Of a DNA stretch of 64,000 bases, positions 44,800 through 56,379 are shown piece by piece. The notes below the pieces were generated by a model that did no database searches, was not told the DNA's origin, and saw nothing but the letters and a program-made list of their open reading frames with translations. Where the stretch lies: assembly GCF_047663525.1 (NCBI RefSeq), contig NC_092617.1, positions 3,848,501 to 3,912,500 on the forward strand. Direction: 5' to 3'. This stretch comes from Anas platyrhynchos. Taxonomy: Eukaryota > Chordata > Aves > Anseriformes > Anatidae. The translations under genes and the position numbers were made by a program. How positions within the stretch are numbered: position 1 is the stretch's first letter; each line of letters opens with the position of its first letter.

Positions 44800-45930
44800 C
44801 TTTGACCTTACATTGTTTTACATCAAAATCAGCAGTGGTGGGACTTCATTCAGTCCACAGAAGCCCACCATTATCTTCCACTCCCCAGTAGAATTTTGCA
44901 CTGTCCATATGGGACTATTTAAGGGTGAGAGAGCTTTGTTGATCACTCCTTGGCTCTCCAGTCAATGAACCAGGTCATGCAGGAGAATCAGGGAGTCTCT
45001 GTCAGTGCAACACTGCCTCAGGTGCACTGTTGTGGTAGCGATTGGCACATGCTGCTCATTGGCCATCAGCACCTCCAGAGCAGAAGGGCCCTGTGAGAGA
45101 GTGGGCAAGGCAGACAACTGCTTAAAGGTAAGCCTTTGGATCTTTGAAGTACCCTTTCCTGAAGGAGTCTATACTAAGGATGCACAGAGCTTCTGGGCCA
45201 GTCTCAATGTTTTTTTTGCCACTCTTTTGCCACTCTTTCCCATTAGACTCACATCAGCCTCCAATACAGTTAACTCCTGAGATTCTTCCATCATTCCAGA
45301 AATACAATTGGGTTCTGGCCCTTTTAACTCGATGGCATTACACTACACTGTGCATTGGTGTCCTTTAAAACCTAGCACCTGCTGTGGGTCCGATGTGCCA
45401 AGCAAGTAATCCTCAAAGTCCAATACACCCACTTGCCCCCTTCCTACCCCCAGTTGGAGGTAGAACCCTCTAGTCCTGCTCATAGTATTCATTACTCTGT
45501 TTGGAGGACTGCCTGCTAGAAACAGGAGCAGCAATTTTCTCAGAAGAACCACTTTTTGTGAATGTTTTTCCTTGTGCTTCATGTATCCATGCCTCTAGGT
45601 TGGAGGTAGATTTTCCATCCCATTTTCTCATGGCTTCTCCGTGGTCACACAGTTAAAACCACAGGTTTCCACGTGGTATGTACCCACTATATCACCTTTC
45701 TTGAGTAGAGGGACACTTACACCTGACAGCTGAGGTACTGGTTCATGCAGGTGGGGAGGAAGATATATTCTCTTGTAGCTGTTGGACCTACTCAGACAGT
45801 TTCTCCATAGATGAGACACAGGCTCATAGGGAAGAAGAGAGAGTTTCTTTGTAATGCCATTGCTGGCTAGCCGATTCATCCACCATGGGTTCTTCTTGGC
45901 CTTTCCTGGTCATTATTGTCAATGAGTTGG
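44800..45930 (-). pseudogene. ERVL-like gag-pro-RT relic
   Basis: Read right to left on the minus strand: gag-like frames (45879-45628 and 45582-45343), a decayed protease (DTNAQCSVMPS near 45365-45330, where the second copy has DTGA), then RT pieces with HLRQCCTDRDSLI near 45025 and NKALSPLNSPIW with GEWKIMVGFCGLNEVPP near 44930-44840. Many stops and frame changes. The order gag, pro, RT, LTR is kept. 45930-46082 is related flanking DNA of unknown nature. Confidence 0.65.
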
Positions 45931-46082
45931 CATATGACGTTGCGCTCCATACAAAGCTCTGCCCCATGGGTCACGTGCACTTGACTTCACCTGGATCTTT
46001 GGAAAGCTGTTAGTTGCCTAAGTTTCTAGGCAACTAATCACCTCCAACATGGCTAATTCCCTCAGGTACTAGATACCCCCTA

Positions 46083-46427
46083 TGGGAGCTCAGTTTGGAA
46101 GCCTGTGGAATCTGCTAGACACAGAAATAAAGTAGCTAGTAGAAAAATGAAAGATAAGGTACAAGACAAGTAGCACAAGGTCGAAGAAGAAGTAACAACT
46201 GAGGAGTTGAGAAAACAACCAGCACGAGCGATCTGCATGACAACAAATCAACGAGCAGAATAAGAGCGTGATAGTCACATGAACACAAGTATAGCCACCA
46301 ATGAGCGAGCTTGCGTGGTAGCATACCCGGCACATGCAAAGATGCTAAGGGTATAAATGCAAGAATGTATACTCGATAAACACTTCAGTTGCACACCAGC
46401 CTTGAGTCGTGTGATCAATTCCCTTCA
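46083..46427 (+). repeat. ERV2 5' LTR
   Basis: TGGGAG...CTTCA ends. TATAAA at 46352-46357 lies about 75 bases before the end, so R-U5 is short. Confidence 0.93.
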
Positions 46428-46429
46428 AA

Positions 46430-46447
46430 TGGTGACCTCGACGAGAT
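46430..46447 (+). other. ERV2 candidate primer-binding site
   Basis: TGGTGACCTCGACGAGAT starts two bases after the LTR end, the usual place. I cannot assign the primer tRNA. It is not the tRNA-Lys type of ERV1. Confidence 0.5.
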
Positions 46448-46577
46448 GGGAGATTTGGGACGATCAACGCAGGCATAGCGACCAAAGGGAACCCCGCTGA
46501 ACAAATCTAGCTGACAGCAGGACTGCAGCTTCCACCCCAGGACTGCACCTAACTCCAGGTGAGCAGCAGGCAGAAGT

Positions 46578-48040
46578 ATGGGGGCGAACCTATCGGCCAA
46601 GGAGGAGACAATAGTGAAATTGTTGAGCAAACTCTTAGAGAAAAGAGGGATAAAGTTGATCCATATAAACTGAAACTACTGTTAAAAGTTTTTGCAAAAA
46701 AGCGGCGCCCCGTCAACTGTATCAATGATGTTTGATTTAGCTACTTGGGAACATCCAGGGGCTATCTGGGACGCTGCTTTTCGGGGAAATACCACAGTAG
46801 TGGAGGTAATGACAACTTGGCGTTTAGTAACTGAAATGTTAAGAGCTTGGTGGGCAGAAAAAAAAAGGTACAAACTGCAGTGGCACAGGCAAGAGAAGCA
46901 CAAGAAGGTGCTTGTGCACTGACAGAAAAGACCAACCTGATTGATTTTGAAAAGGAGTCTGAAACAAGCCCTAGCCCATTTCCTCCACCTCTGTCACCAT
47001 CGGTGCCCCTGACAAGAGATGTTTCTATGGCCTCCATCTCTTTCCAAAGCGAGGCCCCTCGATCAAGTAAAGATTTTGACCCTTGCAAGCGTTGGGACAG
47101 TATACTCCGAGAGGCATTGAGAGATGGGGACCTGATAGGCATGGCTTTTCCAGTAACAGTACGGAATAATGGGCCAAATGAGTATAATGTTTTTCAGTGG
47201 GACTTGATAAAGGAACTGAGAAAAATAGTCACGACCTACGGATTGCATGCGCCTTTTACACAATCATTATTAGAAAATGTGATGACAGGTCAGTTGCTGG
47301 TTCCGTATGATTGTCGCCAAATAGCTGCTATGATCCTCACCCCGACTCAAAAATTGTTATGGGAAAAGAAATGGAGAGAACTGTGTGAGATAGTGGCACT
47401 GCAGAATTTAGAAAGAACATTAGGCGACCCTCTTATGGGTGCGGGGCTTCCTCAGTTTATGGGAACTGAGCCGTTAATAGACCCACGATTACAAGCTTGG
47501 CTCAACGATGCCATCTTGCGACAGTCAGCCCAACTAGCATTACAAGCCCTGCTGAAACTGCCAGAAGCAGAAAGGAGCCAGCCTTCTTTTACTAGCATAC
47601 GATAAGGAGTCAATGAACCTTATATGCAGTTTATAGACAGATTGATGGATTCACTGGACAAGCAAATAGGTAATCATGAAACTAAAGAGGCTTTCATGTT
47701 GAAACTGGCGATTGAAAATGCTAACACAGATTGTAAAAGGATTCTGCAATCCATGCCTAATGGGCCAACCTTGGTACAAATGATAGAGGCTTGCAATCGC
47801 GTGGGGTCTGTTGAACACCATACAACCGCACTAGCCAGTGCGTTCGCTGCAGCATTAGCGATGGACAATGATAAGCGATGTTTTCGGTGTCAAGAGATAG
47901 GACATTTTGCCACTAAGTGCCCACAGAAAGGAGGGGGTTCTGTGCCGGTGAGTAGTTTGGCTCCTCCTGATGTCTGTCCTTGCTGAATAAAAGGGATGTC
48001 CCCAAAAAGGGATGGCACTTGGCCAGCCAGTGCCACTCAA
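46578..48040 (+). pseudogene. ERV2 gag
   Basis: ATG at 46578 opens a matrix-like frame (MGANLSAKEE) that meets stops near 46670-46680. A second frame follows from 46692. From 46847 a 252-codon frame carries a proline-rich part and capsid. It ends in TAA at 47603-47605 just before the major homology region, which goes on at 47624 (YMQFIDRLMDSL). The nucleocapsid has one clean zinc knuckle, CFRCQEIGHFATKC (47878-47919), and a second knuckle split by a frame change near 47985-48030. Not able to make a full Gag. Confidence 0.88.
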
Positions 48041-48107
48041 AGCATAATGCAGAGGGACAAAACTTACAGCCGCGGAAGGGAAACGGGAAGCTGAGTGCGG
48101 GGCAGGG

Positions 48108-48958
48108 GTGCGTGGTGACACAAGGACCCCATGGGGGCCAGCCAACTCCAAATGCTATGCGAGCCGCCTCTCAAGTTGTGATGACATCCGTAGCAACTCC
48201 TTCGCAAAACCCCCCAAATGCGTCACCATGGGTTCCCTCTCTGCCAAAACCCAAGGAAGTGCCAGAGTGGATGTCTCCACAAAAGTAGCTTGCACTGTGT
48301 GGGACAAGGTTCAAAAAATACCATTGAATGTCAAGGGACCGATAGGGGAAGGATGCAGTGCTATATTATTGGGACGATCCAGCACCACTCTGATGGGACT
48401 TTTTGTGCTACTGGGGGTGATCAACTCTGATTATGAAGGCATAATACATGCAATGGTTTGGATACACTCCCCTCCAGTACATATCCCTGCTGGGACACGG
48501 CTAGCTCAGCTGATACTATTTAAAGCTGTAGTGCCCCGTACAGAAACTAATACATGGGGTGATGCAGGGTTTGGATCAACAGGACAACCAGAAATCCTCT
48601 GGGCAGCCACTCTCACCACCTCAAGGCCTATTATGACTTTAACATTTTATTATCCAAAACCGGCACAGACTACCCAGGCAGTTATTTCTATGTTGGTGGA
48701 CACTGGGGCTGATGTCACAGTATAGCCATGAAGGACTGGCCGAAGGACTGGCCTTTAGAATCAACCACGAAGGGACTTGTAGGAGTAGGAGGATCATCAC
48801 AAACCTATCCGTCCAAATACAAGGTAACAATCAAAACACAAGAAGGCTCTACCTTTTCCATACGTCTGTATGCCACTCTTATCCCAATTAGCTTTCTTGG
48901 CAGAGACGTGATGGCACATGGAACCTTCATCGTGAGATGCCCTGAAAATTTTCGGTAG
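48108..48958 (+). pseudogene. ERV2 dUTPase-protease
   Basis: The frame 48108-48725 holds a dUTPase fold part. The motif usually read with an Asp after Ile reads GVINSDYEG here, so a catalytic Asp appears replaced. IPAGTRLAQLIL and GFGSTG follow. The protease begins LVDTGADVTV and meets a TAG at 48723-48725. Its remainder with FLGRDVMAHG continues at 48728-48958. Such a dUTPase-protease frame is typical of betaretroviruses. Confidence 0.88.
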
Positions 48959-48984
48959 CGGCCATTTAAAAGTGACCGATAATG

Positions 48985-51230
48985 AAACTCACTTGGAAAA
49001 CTGAAAAACCGGTGTGGGTGGATCAGTGACCTCTCCTCGCAGAACAGGTCGCAGTGCTATAAGAACTTGTTCAGGAGCAATTGAAAGCAGGACACATAGT
49101 CCCAATCACCAGTCCATGGAACTCGCCCGTGTTCGTAATTAAAAAGAAGAGTGGGAAATGGAGATTACTACATGACTGAAGAAAAATAAATGAGGTCATG
49201 AAAGAAATGGGATCTCTCCAACCAGGTTTACCTTCTCCCACCATGATTCCGCATAACTGGAATATTATTATTGTTGACCTCAAGGACTGTTTTTTTACCA
49301 TTCCACTCCACCCTAAGGATGCACCATGATTTGCATTTTCGGTACCAAAAATAAACAAAAGCGAACCCATGGACAGATATCACTGGACAGTTCTTCCACT
49401 AAGGATGAAGAATTCTCCAACCGTATGCCAAATGTATGTTGCTAAAGCTCTGGCCCCTATTAGAAAACAGTATCCAGAGACCTATATTTACCATTACATG
49501 GATGATATATTGGTAGCGGTGCCTACAGAATCATTAACCCATGAAATAATTCAGAGGCTGAGACAAGAACTGCAAACATGGGGGTTGCAGATAGCCCCCG
49601 AGAAAATCCAAGTCGAAGCACCATGGAAATACTTGGGCTGGAAAATCTTACAACAAACCATTCAACCCCAAGCCATTACCATCACACAAGAAGTTAAGAC
49701 ATTGAATGATCTACAGAAGCTTATTGGTAATATTAATAGGATACAAAACTATTGTGGAATTAATAATCAAATACTATCACCATTGTTCGATCTCCTGAAA
49801 GGTGACAATGATATCAACGTGCCTCGGCAACTGACAAAGGAAGCAAAGACAGCACTGAGTCACATAGAAGGAGAACTCATGAAGCAGCAATGTCACCGAC
49901 GAGCAGAAGGATTGCCTATTCAACTTTATTTGTGTAACCAGGACCCGCAACCCCTAGCTCTTATAGCGCAATGGGATCCAAATGCCCCTGATCCATTACT
50001 CTTGTTGGAATGGGTATTTCTTGATGGGTAATATCTTGATTGGGAGAAAAATGGACAATGACAGCACGCGATTGATATGGTACAGGGCTCCCCCCAAGTT
50101 GTAGAACTGCATGCTATTATTATGGCTTTTAAAAATTGGTCCAATTAACCACTAAACATTGTGGCAGATTCGCAATATGCTGTAGGAGTAGTACAACGAA
50201 TAGAAAGGGCACAAATACGCCCCATTCAGAACGAGATGCTGTTTTTAAAATTCAAAGAGCTCCTATTCCTTGTTGAGGGACATCTGTACCCATATTGTAT
50301 GATGCATGTTCACAGTCATACTGTGCTACCAGGCATTTTCACTGAGGGCAATGCTCGAGTCGATCTTTTAACCAATTTGGCCATACAACCCCCAGTCCCT
50401 AATAAACTACTTCAAGCTTGCACCTCCATTCAATTCTTTCACCAGCCTGCTAGACCATTGGCCAAGCAATTCTCTATTCCACTAGGAGATGCAAAACTTA
50501 TTGTACAAACTTGCCCTGACTGCCAACAGCTACAGGGACCTTCACAGGAAGTGAACCCTAAAGGTCTTAGCTCACTACAACTTTGGCAACCTGATGTGAC
50601 CCATGTTCCTGAATTTGGCAGATTGAAATATGTCCATATATCTATAGATACTTTCTCACATGCTGTATGGGCAACTCCCCTGCATGGGGAAACAAGCAGA
50701 CATGTTCAGGCACACTTTTGCCTTACCTTTGCAGCTTTAGGCATTCCGCTAGAGATCAAAACTAACGGACCCGCATACGTCAGTAGCTCCACGAAAAAGT
50801 TTTTTCATACATGGGGTATAACCCATAAAATGGCAATCCCCCACTCTCTGACAGGACAACTCCTCTAAAGGAGGGGGAGTGAGAGAGCGGTTGTGGGGTT
50901 TAGCTGCCCAGTACGGTAAAACCACCACAAAAAAAAAAAAAAAGAGGGAAAAAATGGAAACACCACAAAACAGAATAGCAAAAGTGCTATATGTGATGAA
51001 TCACCTAACCATGCTTTTCTCACACGAAGAGGTATCCTTGATAGTAAAGCATTTTGGGGCACAAAAAACAGGCCTCACCTCATTATATGAAGAAAGACCA
51101 TTAGTCGAAAAACGTAATCTCAATACTGGGGCGTGGGAGGGACCATACTCTTTTAATAACTTGGGGCCGAGGGTATGCTTGTGTTTCCACAGAAGGAGGA
51201 CCAAAATGGATTCCAGCGCGAGCAGTATGA
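48985..51230 (+). pseudogene. ERV2 pol (RT, RNase H, integrase)
   Basis: RT starts near 48985 with several stops up to 49330. A 220-codon open part (49369-50031) holds the catalytic YMDD near 49495-49506. RNase H motifs are ELHAIIMAF (around 50105) and ADSQYAVGV (50164-50190). Integrase has the zinc-binding CPDC (about 50513-50524) and its first two catalytic acid positions near DVTH (50593) and KTNGPAY (50760-50780, where the second Asp appears as Asn). It breaks at GQLL (50866) before the third acid. A C-terminal integrase part reappears at 50950-51230 in two frames and overlaps the env start. Confidence 0.88.
50868..50945 (+). repeat. Foreign ERVL LTR end plus A-run inside ERV2
   Basis: GGAGGGGGAGTGAGAGAGCG...ACCACCACA matches the last ~60 bp of the LTR at 12932-13977 (13915-13977) and is directly followed by about 14 A. 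It replaces the part of integrase with the third catalytic residue. Confidence 0.8.
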
Positions 51231-52430
51231 CCCTTGTTGGAACCATCATCCTCTTCAGACTCTGTGGCCTTGGAAGATCCTGGGTCTCCATCCAGCCTCG
51301 ACAAAACATCTGGGTCACCCTCGCCAACATGACAGGGCAAGAGCATATCTGCCTGTCCATGGTGACTGCATATAACCCATTTACGACGCGCTTAGTTGGC
51401 ATACCACTAAGAGAGGAGCATCTGAGTGACATCAACAACACCAGCCTTCTCATCCACAGTTGGAACAGCTCCAGTCCAGGGAACATCAGCAAGAAAACGA
51501 TGAATAATTGGGATGGCTGGGCACCATACCTTCCTCAAACAACACTAGAACTACAAGAACTCGATATTCTAGGTTGTGTTAATGCACCAGCCTGTATAAG
51601 GTTTAACTATATTGGTAGTAACCTCACAGCAATTGATGTCACACTTGGACTAGGAATATACCGCAATGAATCAATGTGGTGCAACTACACTTCTCTTAAT
51701 GTGTCTAGATCCTCAAATGTCCTGCTAGCACTGCCACCCGGAGTGTTTCTCATCTGTGGTGAAAGAGCATGGCAGGGTATTCCATCACATATCAAAGGGG
51801 GACCATGTATCTTTGGTCAGTTAACCTTATTTAACACCTAATACATTAATGATACTAAATATTACAAAGCACCACAGGCACGCTAAACAATTTGTTCAGC
51901 ATTATCAGGAGAATTGCAAAGACAATCTAAGTTTCTGGCAAGCTGATAAAGTCATCACTGCTTCGTTTTTCGCACTAGGTGTTGCTGCTGCTCAAGCGCT
52001 AACAACGCTTAACAAATTAGGATGCTGGCTTGCTAAGCAAACCAATGCAACCTCTGTGGCATTGAGTGCGTTATTAACTGACACTGACTCTGTTAGACGT
52101 GCAACTCTGCAGAACAGGGCCGCAATAGGTTTCCTATGGTTAGCACAAAGTCATGGGTGCGACGAATTTGAAGGCATGTATTGTATGAACTTAAGCGATA
52201 ATTCTCAGTCGATTCACCAACAATTATCCAAACTCAAAGAGCTCACAGACAAGTTAATAACTAGCACATGGGGGCTGGAATCATGGTTGTAAAGCCTGGG
52301 AATAGGGGGATAGTTGAGAAAACTTGTAAGAGGAGCGCTTGTAGTGCTGATTATGGTAATTGTGATTCTGTTAGTTGTACCATGCCTATTTCAATGCTTA
52401 CAAAAAATGTTTTTATGCTCAGTGCAATTG
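51205..52430 (+). pseudogene. ERV2 env
   Basis: Likely start ATG at 51205-51207 (MDSSASSM), followed by a hydrophobic signal segment. The surface subunit is about 210 residues with several N-glycosylation sites and ends in LALPPGVFLICG and a stop at 51839-51841. The transmembrane subunit continues from 51849 in another frame with an immunosuppressive-like stretch (LQNRAAIGFLWLAQSHGC) and CDEFEGMYC, where the first cysteine of the usual CC pair is Tyr. It stops at 52290-52292. The membrane anchor (hydrophobic run near 52335-52385) lies in a third frame. At least two breaks, so no functional Env. The C-terminal half is the closest relative in the window of the Env part of ERV1. Confidence 0.85.
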
Positions 52431-52447
52431 GCTTGGCTGATAAAAAC

Positions 52448-52463
52448 AAAAAAGGGGGAATTA
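52448..52463 (+). other. ERV2 polypurine tract
   Basis: AAAAAAGGGGGAATTA type run directly before the 3' LTR. Confidence 0.85.
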
Positions 52464-52808
52464 TGGGAGCTCAGTTTGGAAGCCTGTAGAATCTGCTAGA
52501 CACAGAAATAAAGTAGCTAGTAGAAAAATGCAAGATAAGGTACAAGACAAGTAGCACAAGGTCGAAGAAGAAGTAACAATTGAGGAGTTGAGAAAACAAC
52601 CAGCACGAGCGATCTGCATGACAACAAATCAACAAGCAGAATAAGAGCGTGATAGTCGCATAAACACAAGTATAGCCACCAATGAGCAAGCTTGCCTGGT
52701 AGCATACCCGGCACATGCAAAGATGCTCAGGGTATAAATGCAAGAATGTATACTCGATAAACGCTTCAGTTGCATATCAGCATTGAGTCGTGTGATCAAT
52801 TCCCTTCA
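52464..52808 (+). repeat. ERV2 3' LTR
   Basis: Same length as the 5' LTR, TATAAA kept at 52733-52738. Followed without duplication by a piece of block C. Confidence 0.93.
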
Positions 52809-53216
52809 GCAGAGCCCAGTGGGCAGTGAGGGGCAGCCTGAGGGCCACCGGGGCTGCTCCTCCATTTGGCAGCTGGGCTTTTGGTCCTGAGCACCTCCTG
52901 TGTGCTGGGGCTTCCCCCCCAGCTCCAGAGGAGATAGGAAGAGACAGCAGATGAGACCAATGAACTTCTCATGACTTTTTGTTGTCTGCACCTAAAGAGG
53001 AAAACTTGTTCTAAAGGTACAGGAAACTAGTTGGTCAAAATGCATGAAATATTTACAGGCAGGAGCCTAAGGAAAACATTATACATGTATAAATATAAAG
53101 CACAAGTTTCAGAAAACTATGAAGCAAAAAAAAAAATACAAAAAAAAAAAAAAAAGCTTTTCCAAATATTTTCTGAGATATTATGAGAGGATAGTAATGA
53201 TGGGCTGATGGAACTA
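52809..53216 (-). repeat. Block C relic and 3' flank of OR
   Basis: 52809-52945 is a reversed piece of block C (compare 59766-59880). Two A-runs lie at 53127-53155. No gene. Confidence 0.6.
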
Positions 53217-54152
53217 TTATTGTTTATAAAGTAGCAGGTATCCAAAGAGTTTCCTCGCTACATTCCTTAGTTCCTGGTTCCTCATGCTGTAGATGAGGGG
53301 GTTCAGTGTTGGAGGAATCACCGAATACAGAAATGACATCACCAGGTCCGAAGATGGGAAGGAAATGTAGGAGGGCTTCAGGTAGGCAAACATGGCAGTG
53401 CTGGAAAACATGGAGACAATGGCCAGGTGAGGGAGGCACGTGGAAAAGGCTTTGTGCTGGCCCTGAGAAGAGGGCATCCTCAGCACAGCCCTCAAGATCT
53501 GCACATAGGATAACACAATGAAAACAAAGCAACCAAAGCCCAAAGAAAAGCTAAACACAAGTGCCCCGACTTCCCTGAGGTAGGCATCTGAGCAGGAGAG
53601 CTTGAGGATCTGGGGGATTTCACAGAAGAACTGCTCCACATCATTGCCGTGGCAGAATGGCAGGGAAAATGTAGTGGCCGTGTGCAGAACAGCATTGAGA
53701 AAGCCACTGCCCCAGGCAGCTGCTGCCATCTGGGCACAAGCTCTGCTGCCCACGAGGCTCCCGTAGTGCAGGGGCTTGCAGATGGCCATGTAGCGGTCAT
53801 AGGCCATGATGGTGAGAAGGAAATACTCTGATGACATCAACAAGACAAAGAGAAAGACCTGTGCCGCACACCCTTGGTAGGAGATGGTCCTGGTGTCCCA
53901 GAGGGCATTGGCCATGGCTTTGGGCAGAGTGGTGGAGATGCAGCCCAGGTCGAGGAGGGCGAGGTTGAGGAGGAAGAAGTACATGGGGGTGTGCAGTCGG
54001 TGGTAGCAGGCTACGGCAGTGAGGATGAGGCCGTTGCCCAGGAGGGCAGCCAGGTAGATGCCCAGGCAGAGCGTGAAGTGCAGGAGCTGCAGCTCGCGTG
54101 TGTCTGCGAATGCCAGCAGGAGGAACTCAGTGACTGAACTGATGTTGGGCAT
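53217..54152 (-). CDS. Olfactory receptor, gamma-c / OR14-like, intact
   Basis: 311 residues, complete. N-glycosylation site NIS at 3-5, GN at 39-40, LHTPMYFFL at 53-61, MAYDRYMAIC at 116-125, SY in TM5, HKAFSTCLPHL in TM6 and NPLIYSMRNQEL in TM7. The part after TM3's start (FLFVLLMSSEYFLL) and the last TM (PSYISFPSSDLV) are its own, while the N-terminal third is nearly the same as in the other copies. A splice acceptor (CTCATTTCACAG) on the minus strand ends at 54168, 15 bases before the ATG. The acceptor differs from that of the 61068 gene, so the 5' edge of this unit has a different history. Ligand unknown. Confidence 0.95.
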   Translation of the reverse strand: MPNISSVTEFLLLAFADTRELQLLHFTLCLGIYLAALLGNGLILTAVACYHRLHTPMYFFLLNLALLDLGCISTTLPKAMANALWDTRTISYQGCAAQVFLFVLLMSSEYFLLTIMAYDRYMAICKPLHYGSLVGSRACAQMAAAAWGSGFLNAVLHTATTFSLPFCHGNDVEQFFCEIPQILKLSCSDAYLREVGALVFSFSLGFGCFVFIVLSYVQILRAVLRMPSSQGQHKAFSTCLPHLAIVSMFSSTAMFAYLKPSYISFPSSDLVMSFLYSVIPPTLNPLIYSMRNQELRNVARKLFGYLLLYKQ

Positions 54153-56379
54153 TTTCTGACATAGAACCTGTGAAATGAGTAAAAAATATACATGTATAGA
54201 CTGTTATGAGTAATGTTTCTGACAAAAATTCCCAGTGAAAGCCTTACATTCCCTGTTTCCAAGAGGATCTTTGTCTATCTCCCTGTCTGGAGCCCTCATT
54301 TGTGCCTGCTGAGTGTCCTGTACACAGCAGCCACCTCTGCCCATCAGCCCCCAAGCTGGACACCTCTGCTCCACTGTAGTGGTAAATCTTGTTGCTTTTG
54401 GCAGAAACCTTAGCCAGAGTTCATATTGAGGAGGGCTCCTCTGTCCATCCCGTGGGGCCCAGCTGCTGGCTTCTTGCAACACTCAGCTGGGGGATGGATG
54501 TATTCAGAGTTTGTGCTAAAAAAACACATCCCCCTGCCTGCAGGTCCTAAAGAACAGCACAGAAAAGACCTGGTGCAGTGTGTAAGCAGAGAGAATAGAA
54601 GGGATATTCTCACGTTCATCACTAACCTGTTTGTGTCTCAGTTCAATGCAATAGGAAGTTCAGTCACCAGTGCAAATCCAACTACCCCATTAACACAGAG
54701 CCTGCGCCACAATCAGAGCAGGAAGAGTCAGGCAGAGAGTGCAGAAAGTGCCTTCCCTTTGCAGGCAGCCCCTGCCCTGCCCTTCCCCTGTCCAAGCACC
54801 TGGGCTCCCTGGGCAGGCTGAGTGTTGAGCCTGGTAAGCAGCAGAGGCCCTGCCCTGGCACACAGACCCTGGGGCACAGCAGGGACCCTGCTCTGCACCA
54901 CAGCCCTGGGCAGCCCTGCCTGCACCAACAGCTTTTCCTTCCTCCAGGAACTGCAGCTGCATTGCCCTCCAGCCAGAGACTACCGGGTTCAGGGCTGGGA
55001 AGTGTTCTCCCCCAGTGAGCTCTGTGCATCCTGCCACTTCTGCCTGCCTTTAAGCACTCTGTCTCTGAACGCACTGCCCCCAGCCCTGCTGCACTGTGCA
55101 GAGGAGCTGCTCCTGGGCACAGCTGTCTCTCTGCACCACGGCCCTCTTGCCACGGGCTCACTCTGTCCCACGAGCCTGGCCCAGCTCAGCAGCACAGCAC
55201 CAGCCCAAGGCACTGCGATCACCCCTCTGGGGGCTTGGCTGATGAGCCCACAAACCTCAGGCACTCAGAGACAATTGAAGACATCTCTCCAGAAGTCCAA
55301 GTCAGAGGCAAGTTTCCTGCAGTGTCCCCCTGAGGGCCAGCACTCACACAGCCTCCCTTGGAGCTCGTTAAAGCAGAACCCTGGAGGCAGTGTGGACAAG
55401 GAAACAAAGGCAATGTGAAGGTGACACTGATGTGGAGGAAACCTGGATGTGTGTCACCAATCACAAGGGCCAGGACTTGACTCCCAACTCAAGGAAGGGA
55501 GATCTCTCTCTTCAAAGGTTGCTCAGGGCTCTTTGTGGGGCAGTAGGAGATGGGGATGTGCATGGCCAAGTGTAGAAGAATGGTACGAACCCCTGCCTGT
55601 TTCATGGGTGGGTGAGGAGTTAATTAGGCTCCGTTGGTTTAGTGATTCACAGTCTCCTTATAAGGCTCAGTGGCAGTGACAACAGCCATAGCCATGAAAA
55701 CAAATATCTTATAAGGTAGCTCTGCAGGAAGCTGGCCTGGTTCCTGGTGAGCTGGCACCACTGCTCATATGGCATCCCTCATGGTGCCCAGGCCCTCCTC
55801 CTTCTGGCCACTGCTCACTCAGCAGGGTCCCAGTCTCCCCCATGTGTGAGGTTCCTCTTTCTCTGGTGCAGGAGTAAACTCTTCTCCTTGTAAATGTCAA
55901 GAGGTTTTTCTAGGCAAAATCCTGCAGTTTCTTGAGGTTCGCCCACACTGATGCTCCATTCTCTAAGCTGTTCATGTCTGCAGGAAGACGATTCATCTTT
56001 TGTGTGATTGTGCTCTCTCTGGCAAGATAGCAGCATCAGGACTTGCCAGAATGTTTGGATAACACAGGAGTAAACAGTTGAATGGAACTGCAGCAGAGTC
56101 ATTGAAGGGTAGGGGATGGTAGGCTGCCAGGTTCCACCTCTTCTGTGCTTCCTTCTCATGCAAGCTGTCAGTTTGTCTGGAGCTGTGTCCTAAATGTTAT
56201 GGGGCTGTGCAGCTCAAAATTAGAAGGACCAAAGCCCAGCTGGAGCTCCATCTGTATATTAATATCAAAAAAAATAAAAACTGCTTACATAAATACTTTA
56301 AATAAAGGAGGATTAAGGAGAGTCATCATCATTTATTGGATGTGGGGGAAATCTGGTGATGATCTAGAGATAAGGTAAA
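54153..56379 (-). promoter_or_regulatory. 5' flank of OR at 53217, duplicated
   Basis: From about 54800 to 56240 it matches the upstream regions of the ORs at 40255 and 61068 (same strand) and, inverted, at 31498. 54200-54700 is different from those copies and shows no gene. Confidence 0.55.

Larger units (their letters stand above)
46083..52808 (+). mobile_element. ERV2: betaretrovirus-like provirus, broken
   Basis: A 6.7-kb provirus with 5' LTR 46083-46427, gag, dUTPase-protease, pol, env, purine tract and 3' LTR 52464-52808. The two 345-bp LTRs differ at about 13 positions by hand count. All coding regions carry stops or frame changes, and a foreign LTR end sits between pol and env. The flanks (ACCCCCTA left, GCAGAGCC right) share no target duplication. 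The dUTPase in the protease frame and the two-knuckle nucleocapsid place gag-pol with betaretroviruses. Confidence 0.93.
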
